Positions 1 through 9,993 of a DNA stretch of 64,000 nucleotides are shown piece by piece. Below the pieces are notes generated by a model. That model did not search any database. It had not been told where the DNA came from and saw nothing but the letters and a program-made list of their open reading frames with translations. Position 1 is the stretch's first letter. The number at the start of each line of letters is the position of its first letter. The translations under genes were made by a program, and so were the position numbers. Source of the DNA: Euonymus europaeus (Eukaryota > Streptophyta > Magnoliopsida > Celastrales > Celastraceae); assembly GCA_963580455.1 (NCBI GenBank), contig OY756970.1, forward strand, positions 12,772,001 through 12,836,000. The letters run 5' to 3'.

Positions 1-1069
1 GAATTTCAATTTTGTAACCTAAAAGACTCATATTCACTAAACCTCGACGAATTCACTACAAAATCATAAATGTCTCAAGTGCTAAACCTTAGGGTCCTAA
101 CTATTATACTCTGACGGGTTCATATACTCAACGTAATTTCAATAAAAAGGCAAAAAAATAATGAATATATATTATACTATCATAATATAATAAAATTTCA
201 GCTCGAATAAACACTTTAAACATAATATATATGAATTACATTATTTTTAAAAATAATGTAATTGAAAAAACGCGATAAAAACTATCGACAATGGGTCTTA
301 TTAGAAAGAGTTTTACACGCTGAGTTCGAATATGTAATTTTTTTTGAAATCTAACATGTATTTTGAGAGATAAAACGTTTTAAAGTTTCGTTTATAAAAA
401 AGATAAATAAAAATAGATTTTTAAAAAAGTCCAACATGGCACACCAACATGGAGTGCCATGTAGACTTGGGTTGATTTGGGCTAATAAAAGTTGGGTTCT
501 AAAACATTTTTGAATTGAACGTGTAAATGTCATAGTGGGACCCAAAAAAATCATATAATTTAATTAAAAATAAAAGGAGTTAAAAGAACAAAAAATTTGG
601 TGAAATCCATGAAAACTGATGAATTTGTATGAAATTTTTTTATTTGATTTGACAAAAAGTTAGACATAAAGTGACCTAGTTTTGGGGGGTTTCATAGGAG
701 CTTTGGGTCCAAATAAAAAAAACCCACAATAACTCTTATCTCTTGGGGACACACCACAAGATACTACCTTCGGTCCTTCACCTTCTCTGATCGGGACCTT
801 CACCTAGGGATCGACACACAAGAGACAACAAACAGAAACCCACTGCCACCATCATCTTCCTTTCACAAAGCCTTCCTCTCAACACCGGACCCACAACAAA
901 AACTCAACATTCGTCCTCATCATTGCAATCTCTGCCTTATCTGAGTATCATTTCACCATCATCCAGGCCGAGAATCATCCTCACCTGTCCATCACTTTTT
1001 CTCTTGCCTTCTACCTGAGTCATCCATCATCGCAACCACCCTCAAACATCATCTAGACCCCTTCATTAT
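1..1069. other. A+T-rich sequence of unknown origin upstream of the first LTR
   Basis: No open frame here resembles a known protein. The stretch is A/T-rich up to about 720 and then C-rich and pyrimidine-heavy (about 760-1100), like a transcribed leader. It directly precedes sequence that matches the 3' LTR of the first element, but it does not itself match that LTR. It could be a divergent U3 of the 5' LTR, part of another element, or host DNA. Confidence 0.4.
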
Positions 1070-1837
1070 CTTCTTCAACCTTCTTCCACTTTTGTGTATC
1101 AAACTCGTGGTTTTTTCTTCCCTTTCTTTTAGATCTATTTTTATGGGTTATAACAAAACTCAGATCTAGGGTTTGATCTAGTCAAGCATGAATATTACGA
1201 GTTCATTTTTAATACTCGTGTTGAATTTAATTCTTAATTCTTGTTCTTAATTTTCATGCTTCAAATATCATTTCTACATAATTGCTTGATCACCAATTAG
1301 GTTGTTTATTATATTCATCTTGCCAAATTATATTCATCCGTATTTATGTCATTTGGTGGAATTGGAATTAGGAAGATTAATTTTTTTACTGCTCTGATCT
1401 TGGTTTAAGGGATTTATTGGTTGCTATAATTCTTCTATTCGTAATGGATTATTTTTACTAAGTTAAAGACTGCATCAAACAGGATTAAATTGGTATTAGC
1501 AATATGTGTTATTTCCACGATCAATGGATCAAGATAATTGAGTGAGGAATCAACCCTAGAATTGGAATTAATATTGAATGCTTGACCTTTATAGCTCGTA
1601 ATAGCATTTCTTGATAAGGTTATTCCCTAGGTTTTTTATCATTGTTGATTGTTAAGTCGTGAAATTATTGTTTAATCGCTTTCCTAACGAATCAAGCACA
1701 TTTTCTTCACTCTAGTAGTTGTTTATTTAATAATTAAGTACATCATTTGATTGAACTCATCTTTGTGGGATCAACCTCATAGTTACACCTTTGGGCTAAG
1801 ATAGTATACTTATGCACGTACGAGTATTTTTATATCA
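1070..1837 (+). repeat. 5' LTR (3' two-thirds recognisable) of Athila-like element
   Basis: From about 1070 the sequence runs parallel to the 3' LTR (from about 6466), with many substitutions and small indels. It ends at TATATCA, equivalent to TACATCA at 7219. Shared landmarks are the pyrimidine stretch before CCACTTTTGTGTATCAA and the segment around GGGTTTGATCTAG. Left of 1070 the two copies have nothing in common, so the U3 part was replaced, lost or has diverged. Confidence 0.7.
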
Positions 1838-1843
1838 AGTTTT

Positions 1844-1861
1844 TGGTGCCGTTGTTGGGGA
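1844..1861 (+). other. Primer binding site, tRNA-Asp type
   Basis: TGGTGCCGTTGTTGGGGA lies 6 bp after the LTR end. It is a degraded version of the plant tRNA-Asp 3' end complement (TGGCGCCGTTGCCGGGGA; differences at two positions). Athila-lineage elements commonly use this primer; the intact equivalent in this window is at 39579-39597. Confidence 0.75.
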
Positions 1862-1997
1862 TTTGTTCAAGTCTTACTTTGTATTTAACTTTCTTTCTTT
1901 TGATTTTAGTTTTTAGGCAAGACAAACAATCTTTGAAAGATAATTTTTCTACCTTACATCGATGACATTGAAGGAATCTTAAGGTGCAAGAAACAAG

Positions 1998-2580
1998 GTG
2001 CTGAAAGCGATAAAGAAAAAGTTCTCGGACATCGAAGTGATGGTTGCAATTGTTCAAGCTGAAACAATGAGTGATCTTGACATCCCCTTCATTCGACAAT
2101 CTCCCTCATGCATTACACTTGCTACAGATTCTAGAAGTTATGAAATTAAGTCTATTCACTTCAATATGTTGTCTTCTTTTCGTGGATTTAATTTTGAAGA
2201 CCCTTTAAATCGTATTCCTGAACTTTTTAATATGGTCTCTAGCATACCCTTGACTGTAGGAGTTACTGAGGAGTACTTGAAGATGAAGATCTTCCCATAT
2301 ACATTAAAGAATAAAGCAAAGCAAAGCTATGGTTGAACAGTCTAGGATTAGGTTCTCTTAACTCATGGACTGAAATTCAAAATAAATTTCTAGAGAAAAT
2401 TTTCTCTACATAGAAAATTGATGCTTCGAGAGACAAAATCATGCATTTTGAACAACAACATGATAAATCATTTAGAGAGGCATGAGACAGATTCAATAGT
2501 CTTCTGACTTAGTATCCTCATCATTTTTTACCTATTTTAGTGTTGATGCGTATATTTTATAAAATATTGATAGTTTCTAG
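1998..2580 (+). pseudogene. gag remnant (Athila-like)
   Basis: The open frame 1998-2336 has a plausible ATG at 2067 (MSDLDIPFIRQ...). It contains the segment DPLNRIPELFNM and the YLKMKIFPYTLKNKAK block typical of plant gypsy capsid proteins. The reading continues past a stop at 2334-2336 with a recognisable capsid core (SWTEIQNKFLEK, then a D-KSFREA-like segment), broken by further stops and frame changes. The product would have been the structural capsid. It is not translatable now. Confidence 0.65.
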
Positions 2581-2869
2581 CAAAATTGCAGTCAATAATT
2601 ACGTAGGAGGATAAATCAAAAATAAAACTCCAACAAAATGTCACACTTTGTTTTACAATCTAGCAATTGAGATGCAACACACTGAAGTAAGAGTCAAGTG
2701 ACAAAATGCTTGTGAGATTTCTAATTCTGACATTCTTTCACAAAATTCACTAGTTGTCGCTGTCGCAAGCACATTGGACTTGCAATTGTTAATGAATAGG
2801 CATGTTGCACCCTAAGAGCTATATGTCATATGTCATGTTCCCGGTCATGCTACTATTGTGTACCCACAA

Positions 2870-3990
2870 GGAGTGAACTTTTCAAAATTTGTGCAAGAAT
2901 AAGCCAACATGATAAATACATTCAACTAGAATCCTAGGTATGATAATAATCCGAATTTTTATCAACCTAACTAGCAGTCCCATCCAAGTTTTTCATGGAG
3001 AAACCCTCAGAACATTCAGAACCCTCAAGCTATGAACAATACATCTCAAGATACTCCTTCTACCTCTCTAGAAGATATGATAAGACAATTAGCAATTAGT
3101 CCGCAGAAATTGGAGGTAAAAGTGAGGGCAAATTGCTGAAGCATTGAGCAAGAGAGAAGATGGAAAATTTCCAAGTCAAACTAAGACCAATCTGAACAAA
3201 AGGGAGCAAGCCATGACAATTCATTTTTGGGAAGGTAAAATTATCAATAATAATTTGGATAATACTAACGAAGTTGTTGATTAAGGAAAAAGTGAAAAAA
3301 CTAAAGTTATAGACGAGTTGGCAAAACCTACTCCCCTTCTAGTGCTCGAGCTCTAGAGGGGTGCGCCAGAAGCAGAACATAGTTAGATTCTACTACCCTT
3401 ACCACACTAGAATTGTAAGCACGCCCAACACTGAACACCTAGATCCTGTCGGTCAATATTATGCTAAGAATTCATATGTTTCTCCCATTCCATTCTCAAG
3501 TCGACTTAGGATGAATTGGAAACCACTATCACCACAAAGGGAAACTCCAAACATGAGTACAAATCTAAAGGATGAATCCAACGAAGCTTCAATTACATCA
3601 CTTGAATCTATGGACTCTTCTAAGTTGCTAGAAATGAAGAAATTGGATGAAACTGAGGTAGTGCAATTGACCGAAGAGTGTAGTATCCTATTACAAAAGA
3701 CATTGCCACCAAAGCTTCAAGATACAAGGAGTTTCACTATACCTTGTTGCATGGAAAATAAAATTTTTGAATAAGCCTTATTGGATTTGGGTGCATCAAT
3801 TAATTTAATTCTTCTTCTATCTTTGAATGTAGGCATGCTCAAAAAGACTTTCATGGCCATCCAACTCGCTAATCGAACCATTCAACATCCAAAAGAAGTG
3901 GTAAAAGATGTTTTTAGCTAACTTTCTAGTACTTGATATACAGGAATGTCGAAGTCATAGAGTGGAACACTTACTGATTTTGTGTTGACC
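2870..3990 (+). pseudogene. gag C-terminus and protease remnant (Athila-like)
   Basis: At about 2930-3010 a segment reads like the Athila nucleocapsid-linker (YDNNPNFYQPN followed by FSWRNPQN). The open frame 3361-3774 ends in a protease-leading segment: LPPKLQDTRSFTIPC, with the continuation LLDLGASINL after a TAA. LDLGASINL is the Athila form of the aspartic protease active site. A degraded QLANRTIQHPKEVV follows (about 3855-3905), matching the LEDRSIKDLE region of the Athila element at 30191-40776. Stops throughout make it a pseudogene. Confidence 0.65.
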
Positions 3991-4140
3991 ATTCATGAAG
4001 ATTGAAAGAATGAAAATTGATGTGTATGAAGGCACGATATCAATGACAAATAATGACCATCAATCCTGAGGCAACACAAGGAGAGAAATCAATGGAGAAG
4101 GTACTCACTATCAAAGCTGAATTTATGAAAAAGTAGAGCA

Positions 4141-4440
4141 TTCACTCAAAGTTGAGTCTGTGAATTTACTTCGAAGCATGCCACACAAGAGAGTTGCGCT
4201 CAGAAAAAGGGAAAAAATGTATTTCGATTTTCTTGCAAATTCAACTGCCCTTGCAACTATGAGTAAAGCAAGGCATGCTTTGGGTGTTGATGTGAGTGTG
4301 ATTAAAAGAAGTTGGTCGCTTCAACACAATGCATGGAAAATGGGCTTCCAAGTTCACTAATTTAGTTACTAAAACAGCTACGTCTTGCCTAAACTATAAA
4401 TAAAGCGCTTGGTGGGAGGCAACCCACCTAGGTAACTTCA
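4141..4440 (+). pseudogene. Tail of Athila-like coding region with GGGAGGCAACCC motif
   Basis: The short open frame 4160-4360 lacks a recognised domain. It is followed at 4402-4425 by AAGCGCTTGGTGGGAGGCAACCC. A closely similar motif follows the pol end in the complete Athila copy (minus strand, 34128-34151). The placement indicates that protease-proximal sequence was joined almost directly to the post-pol region, deleting RT, RNase H and integrase. The function of the motif is unknown to me. Confidence 0.5.
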
Positions 4441-4611
4441 TTTCATTTTATTGTCATTTATTTTTATTGCTTTCAATTTATCTTTCTGCTAAATAATCTC
4501 ATTCCTTTCCACACGGGGAAAAATTATTACAAGTGCTAGAAGAAAATGCTATTTGGAATTGTTGAAAAGAAAATTTATGGGAATAGCTCAAAACGAAACA
4601 AACTGTGAGCT

Positions 4612-4643
<32 letters not shown>

Positions 4644-6064
4644 GCATGAAAATCTATGAATGTCTACTTATAGTAGAATTTTATGGTTCATCAATTGGAG
4701 TTTAGACGACAGAGATATTGAAGATTTTGTGAGGACTATAGAGTGTTGAAAAGCTAGCGATAATTAAATTGTTGAGTGACTTCGTTGTTAGGTTGTGTCG
4801 CTCTAACTCCGAATCTTTATGTTATTTTTGCTTTATTCTATGTATTGCAGAGATTTCATATTTCAAGTGTGGGGGAGGATTTAATTAGTACAATTTTTTT
4901 TTGAATGTTTGTGAATAACGTTTTGGTAAACCCTCAAGAGACTATACTCATCCTACTAGGTACACCTAAGGGTATAAAGACTTGTAGTACATCCTAAGTA
5001 CTATCATGTATTCCTACGAAAGTGGATTTTTAATAGAGTAGTCGGATTTATATTTATCTGTGAGTAGGAAGCTAGACTTGACGTGAATCCTTACTTGACA
5101 TGTGAAATCGAAAAATTTCATGCTATTCCTCATCTTATAAATACTTGTGGAGACTTAATTCTGTGAGACTTGAGCCTATCATTTATTTTGAGGGATATGT
5201 TTCTTACTTCATATATTCTTTTGTGCTTCAATTCCTCTTTCTAATCTCATGCTAATTTTAATCACGAACCAAGAATATGTCTTTGTGAATTGATGTCTTG
5301 ATGAATTTTTCTTATAATAACTTGGTCGAGTCTTGGAGATGAAAGTAGGCATTTTTTGCTTCGTTTGCCCCTTTTTAGCCTTCCTTTTTATATGTGATTT
5401 CCTTTGAAGTAGAACCCCTTTTGAGCCTAAACATTAACTCTTCTTAATATATCCAACTGACTTCTTATGCTTAATTTCCTGATTTTCTTACATATTGGGA
5501 ATTAGCATCATTTGTGTGGTTGAAAGAATCATAGGTTTGAAAGAAAGTGGTTTAGATTATATATGCTTATTGCCAATTATGTTGAAATTTGGTATTTTGG
5601 GATGTCAACAAGTGTGGGGGTATGACAGATATTGCTAGATTAAAAAAATAGAAAAGAGAAAATTTGAAAAGCTTGAAAAGCAAAAAAAATGGAGTACGAG
5701 AAAAAGGCATGGTTCACGATTCTTTGTAAATGATTTCCTTTGATGAGACTCACACTATGATATTCTTCTTAGCCATCTTTCATAATCATTTGTATGTGGG
5801 TTTTTATTCTTCCATTCATTTTATTTTATCGACAACACAAGAGAGATTTATTATAGTCAACTTCAAGTGTGATTTCTTTTTGAGTGATATTCCAATGAGT
5901 TTTGAAGTTGAAGCTAAGAGTTATGTGATGAGTGAATGACTATGTACTTAGGATGGATGTGTTAGTGAGGTGATTATGTTTTTGTTTAAGCTTATCTTGT
6001 GAAACTTTTGTTTATTATCTATGGTTGCGATCTTGGGAAAAGAAACAAATAAATGTGGGGTATT
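4441..6064 (+). other. Non-coding 3' region of Athila-like element with TA microsatellite and purine tracts
   Basis: No coding capacity is recognised; open frames such as 5730-5939 look random. The stretch contains an AT dinucleotide run (about 4614-4644) and two internal AAGTGTGGGGG-type tracts (4866-4877 and 5607-5619). They resemble the polypurine tract AAATGTGGGG (about 6050-6060) that sits just before the 3' LTR and would prime plus-strand synthesis. Confidence 0.55.
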
Positions 6065-7219
6065 TGATGTATGTATATCATGCCACATTTGCATACATAT
6101 TTTGGTATATATTTACTTTATTTTTAATCAAGATCGAGTTGATACTTTGAGATTTTGTATGTTTTATATGTAGGAGAGTTGATGCAGAGTTATAGCTAAT
6201 TGGGAGGAAAACCAGCGGTCAATGCCCTTAGAGAGCCCTTACAACGCTCTAGCGCTACGAAGAATATACACAACTAGATTAGAGCTCTCGAGTGCCTAGG
6301 CCAGCAGGATTTGATAGTTTTTAGGAAAATTTGATTTAGTTAGGTTTTTGTGTCCTTAAACATGTAACCCTAATTGGGACTCCTACGAGACTTGTATTAG
6401 GTATAAATAGGGTGGAAAATTTGGGAAAATGGCTTGCAAACTTCACTCTTGTTTGTGATACGGCTCTTCTTCAACCTTTGTCCACTTTTGTGTATCAATC
6501 TAACAATTTTTTCTTCCCTTGCTTTTACATATATTTTTATGGGTTGTAACTGAACTCATATCTAGGGTTTGACCTAGCCAAGCATGAATATTGCAACTTG
6601 ATTTTTAATACAAGTGTTGAAGATCAAGTCCTAATTCTTGTTATTAATTGCCAAACTTCAAAATATAATTTCTGCATAAATTCTTGATCACCAATTAGGT
6701 TTTTTATTATATTCATGTAGCCAAATCACGTAAACGATCCATATTTATGTCTTTTGGTGTAATTAGAATTAGGAAGATTAATTATCGACTGCTCTAATCC
6801 GAGTTTAAGAGATTAATTGATTGCTATAATTCTTATATTCGTAATGAGTTATTTTTAATGAGTTACTGCATCAAACATGATTAATTTGGTATTAATAATA
6901 CGTGTTGTTGCCACGATCAATATAATTGAGTGAGGAATCAACTCTAGAATTAGAATTGGTATTGGATGCTTGACCTTTATAGCTCGTAATAGGATTGCTT
7001 GGAAAAATTATGCCCTAGGTTTTTATCATTGTTGATTGTTAAGTCGTGAAATTATTGTTTGTTTGCTTTCCTTACAAATCTAGAATGTGATCTTTACTCT
7101 TGTAGTTGTTTATTTAATAGTTAAGTACATCATTCAACTGAACTCATCTCTGTGGAATCGACTTTTACACCTTTGGGCTACGATAGTACACTTATACACT
7201 TGCGAATATTTTTACATCA
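6065..7219 (+). repeat. 3' LTR of Athila-like element
   Basis: It starts TGATGTATG directly after a polypurine-like tract and ends TACATCA, giving TG...CA termini and about 1155 bp. Its right two-thirds match 1070-1837. A promoter-like GGTATAAATAGGG (about 6400-6412) lies upstream of the shared part, consistent with U3/R organisation. No flanking duplication can be tested because the left end of the element is unclear. Confidence 0.75.
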
Positions 7220-8226
7220 CTTAGCAATCCCTTTAGTGTGTCTTACATTTCGTGCAAACGCACAGGTAAGGATTGTTAAATCAAGCTTGGAAGCTTTTTG
7301 TTACTCTGTTGGAAAAACTGCATTTTACCCCCTTGGACTTTCAAAACATGAAAATAAACCCTTCGACTTTAAAGCAAACACCCTCTCGATCCACTTTGAA
7401 GTTTGAACATTAAGCTATCAGATTGTGTTCTTATGCTAATATTATTCTTCTTCTAAAATTTCCTCACGTGTTACTTTAAAAAAAACTATGCTAGAATAGG
7501 TTTGCATACTTCGCCTTTCCAGATCGCTGCTATATATAATGTATAACATTTGCAATATATCATATATACTAGAACACGCACAGACCCCTGCAATGACAGT
7601 ATGTATTGTATATAGTATATGTTGGGGGCTGACTTGTAGATTTTAATGATAGGCAATGGTTGATTCTTGAAGCATGCCTTTTGTTGAAGCATATCGTGAT
7701 TCGAAAAAGGTTCAGCTGTATGAGGTATTGTAATTTTGTTTAATACGCCAGTGCTTCTCAAACTTTCTTTTAATTCATCATCATAAATTAAACTACTTTT
7801 TATTATCATTCAAAATATACATTTGATTCTGTGACATACCCATGTTAACATTAGTCATCCCCAATTCTTGGGTTTATTGCTCTGAGATACTAATAATAAT
7901 AATGAACCCCCTCGTCTGTGATTCAAGGGATATACTTTTGGCTAACTACTCATTTTTGGAAACTTTGTTAACCAGGAGTTCATATGAGCCAGTTTTTATG
8001 TTTTCCTGTTTCCTAGATGTAGAGCTCAAGCATCAATTCTTGTTATTAAGCTCAAATACGGTAAGCGTCACTTGATGACTACTTTGTCATGTTTCCATGT
8101 TTCATTTATAGATTCCTGGTTCCTATGTTTGAAACCTATTAAATGGCTACTTTTTCGAATGACAAAGAAAATTCAATGATGAAGGAAATGAAGATGCACC
8201 TCAGAGGTAAAATGTCTATTCATTTG
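7220..8226 (+). other. Unidentified DNA with splice-like signals; possible host-gene remnant
   Basis: No protein family is recognised. Several exon-like segments with canonical borders can be drawn: donor CAG/GTAAGG at 7266; acceptor TTTCCTAG and donor GTAAGC around 8017-8060; acceptor TTATAG and donor GAG/GTAAAA around 8112-8206. The next acceptor-like site (TTATTTCAG, 51037) lies immediately beyond the right end of the Retand element. It may be a broken host gene or an old repeat with chance signals. The open frames at 7486-7809 (minus) and 7842-8075 (plus) are not supported on their own. Confidence 0.3.
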
Positions 8227-8231
8227 GTGAC
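8227..8231. repeat. Candidate target-site duplication (left copy), Retand element
   Basis: GTGAC precedes the low-coordinate LTR end and recurs exactly at 51019-51023, just outside the other end, 42.8 kb away. The adjoining LTR termini are TATAG and CTATA, perfect inverted repeats of each other. Five bp is the usual duplication for Ty3/gypsy integration. Confidence 0.55.
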
Positions 8232-9138
8232 TATAGAGCCCGAAATCTACAATCGATGGATTCAATAACTTAACTTCAAGTGTGCCCTGACAATCCTTTC
8301 AAATACTCCAAACTGTTCCAAATCCTGCACACACTTCAAACAAGAACCGCGAGATCCCAAAGACCGGTTTGTGGGAGCTCGGTCGTTTGGGCTCCGACGA
8401 TCAAGTCAGCTTCCAAGAGGATGAGTAGACTGTGACCGTGGTGGAGACCGGGGAGATAGGGATGGTGTTTAGGGAATAACTAGCTGAGAAGTGGCTGAGA
8501 AAACTGTCTTGGTATTTGCTGGGGAGATTCCAGAATGCCCATCCCCCTCTTCAGTGGAGGAGAGGATCCTTTATAGTCTTTCCTCTTACTAAAAATAGTA
8601 AGGGGTTTAAGGTCTTTTTGGCGATGAATAGGACAGGTCTGACATTGAGGGAAAAGTTTGTGAAGGAAGTGACAGTTACTTTATAACAAGTCAGTCAGGA
8701 AAAGTGGTCTTGGACAAAAGTAGTATAAAAGCATTAAATGAAAGGTACAAATCCTAGGTAAAGGAAATTTTAGTTGTAGCCTGGCAAAGATGTCAGACTG
8801 ATTACCTTGGGAAGTCGAACGCTCCTCCAAGACATGGTGAAGTGGTGAGCTCTGTGTCCACTTTAGCTTTAGGCTCCAATCTCTGCTAGAACTAATCATT
8901 GGTGAGCTCATGCGTTCATGGCCTTGGCGACCAGCCGTGCAACATGAATAGGCGAGCTGAAGCTGGCGGAAACTTCAATCCCTATTTGTGGGCTTTTTTG
9001 GTGAACTAGCCTGTTGGGCCAAAGTGTGGACTCTGAATTTTGGACCTGGTCAAAGTTGACTGGCCTTTTGACTAGTCAAATGCTGACTGAATATGAATTT
9101 GTCAGAGAAACGAGCTTCACATAATTTTGGTCACTGCA
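8232..9138 (-). repeat. 3' LTR of Retand element
   Basis: It matches 50084-51018 in the same orientation with moderate divergence; for example, the block around GGTCGTTTGGGCTCCGACGA is shared. Read on the minus strand it begins TGCAGTGACC, immediately after a G-rich purine tract, which identifies it as the 3' LTR. Its outer terminus is CTATA on the minus strand. Open frames within it (such as 8681-8911) are incidental. Confidence 0.8.
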
Positions 9139-9160
9139 GTTTGTCCCCCACTCCTTGAAG
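9139..9160 (-). other. Polypurine tract of Retand element
   Basis: On the minus strand AAGGAGTGGGGGACAAAC abuts the LTR start TGCAGTGACC. A purine run ending at the LTR edge is the expected plus-strand primer, and it fixes the orientation of the 43-kb element. Confidence 0.7.
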
Positions 9161-9239
9161 TAAGTTTTCTTAGTTCGAGGAGTAGAGTTCCTACGTCCTG
9201 CTCATGAATATTGTGTTAGCAAGAATTACAGAGTTGTCA

Positions 9240-9605
9240 AAGTCGGTGAACTACCAAGAGGTAAGCTTCCTAGTAGCAAGCAGAAGACCAAAGCTGCCTA
9301 GTGGCGAGCAAAAAATCGATACAACGCAGAGCCTGTTAAGATACTGAAGCTAACCAGGGTTGAGGGTTGAGCTCTGCTCATAAAAATACCAAGAAGCATG
9401 CAGGTGAGTTATCGAGGGGCATGCAGGTGAGTTGCGACAAGAGGCGAGCTCATTATGAGAGACGTCTAAACAGAGTTGTGCTCATAGGAGCTGCCAAAAG
9501 GCGGGCTAGATGCAATATGCTACCAATAGGCGAGCTAGATGAATCATGTTGCCCAGAGGCAAGCTAGATGAATCATGCCGCCTAGAGGCGAGCTGCGTAG
9601 GTGTG
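9240..9605. repeat. Degenerate minisatellite near the Retand 3' LTR
   Basis: Variants of a unit containing AGGCGAGCTAGATGAATCATG recur (best copies at about 9528-9595, period near 29 bp). Looser copies with GGCGAGCT or AAGCATGCAGGTGAGTT run back to about 9245. Tandem repeats at this position are a described property of Retand-type elements. The plus-strand open frames across it (9367-9567, 9546-9812) follow from repeat composition and are not genes. Confidence 0.6.
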
Positions 9606-9862
9606 AAGAACTTGAGGATGGTGACTAATCCTTGCACCAGATACAGTTTTACTTACAGCTGTCACTTGAATATTCACACATCGCAACGACAGACGTGGAT
9701 AAGGCAAGGCTGTACTTTTTACATTTCCCAAACAAGTCATTTAAGGTGTCGTATTGCAGTTATCAACAAAGCCATAACTGTATCACGCTTCATGAAAAGT
9801 CGCTTCCTGTAGCGTGATGTAATGATAAAATTGTAAGATGTGCGAACAGTTGTACATGCCTC

Positions 9863-9872
9863 TATATATAAA
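9863..9872 (+). promoter_or_regulatory. TATA box of the antisense gene
   Basis: TATATATAAA lies 122 bp upstream of the ATG at 9994, on the strand opposite to the retroelement's gag-pol. With a start site about 30 bp downstream it would give a leader of roughly 100 nt. No other TATA-like sequence lies between the LTR and the ATG. Promoter activity is inferred. Confidence 0.5.
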
Positions 9873-9993
9873 CAAACCTCCCAAATTGTGTCCCTCACAC
9901 AATTCTTACGAGTGCAAGTGATTTAGGTAATTTGCTCTCATTCTTTTTTCCTCTAGTAACACTTCTGATCAAAACTTTAAACCTCAATCAGCA

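Larger units (their letters stand above)
1070..7219 (+). mobile_element. Non-autonomous Athila-like Ty3/gypsy element, decayed
   Basis: Two direct repeats (about 1070-1837 and 6065-7219) bracket an internal region with a tRNA-Asp-type primer site, gag and protease remnants and a post-pol tail. No reverse transcriptase, RNase H or integrase is detectable. That layout is a deletion derivative that would need enzymes from a relative to move. Many stops and frameshifts show it is old. Lineage call: Athila-type gag and PR wording, the Asp primer site and the post-pol GGGAGGCAACCC-type motif that also occurs in the complete Athila element at 30191-40776. The outer left boundary is uncertain because the two LTRs share only their inner part. 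Confidence 0.75.

Noticed and set aside
4600..4650. TA-rich stretch as a regulatory element
   Set aside because: Simple (AT)n microsatellite in decayed transposon sequence.
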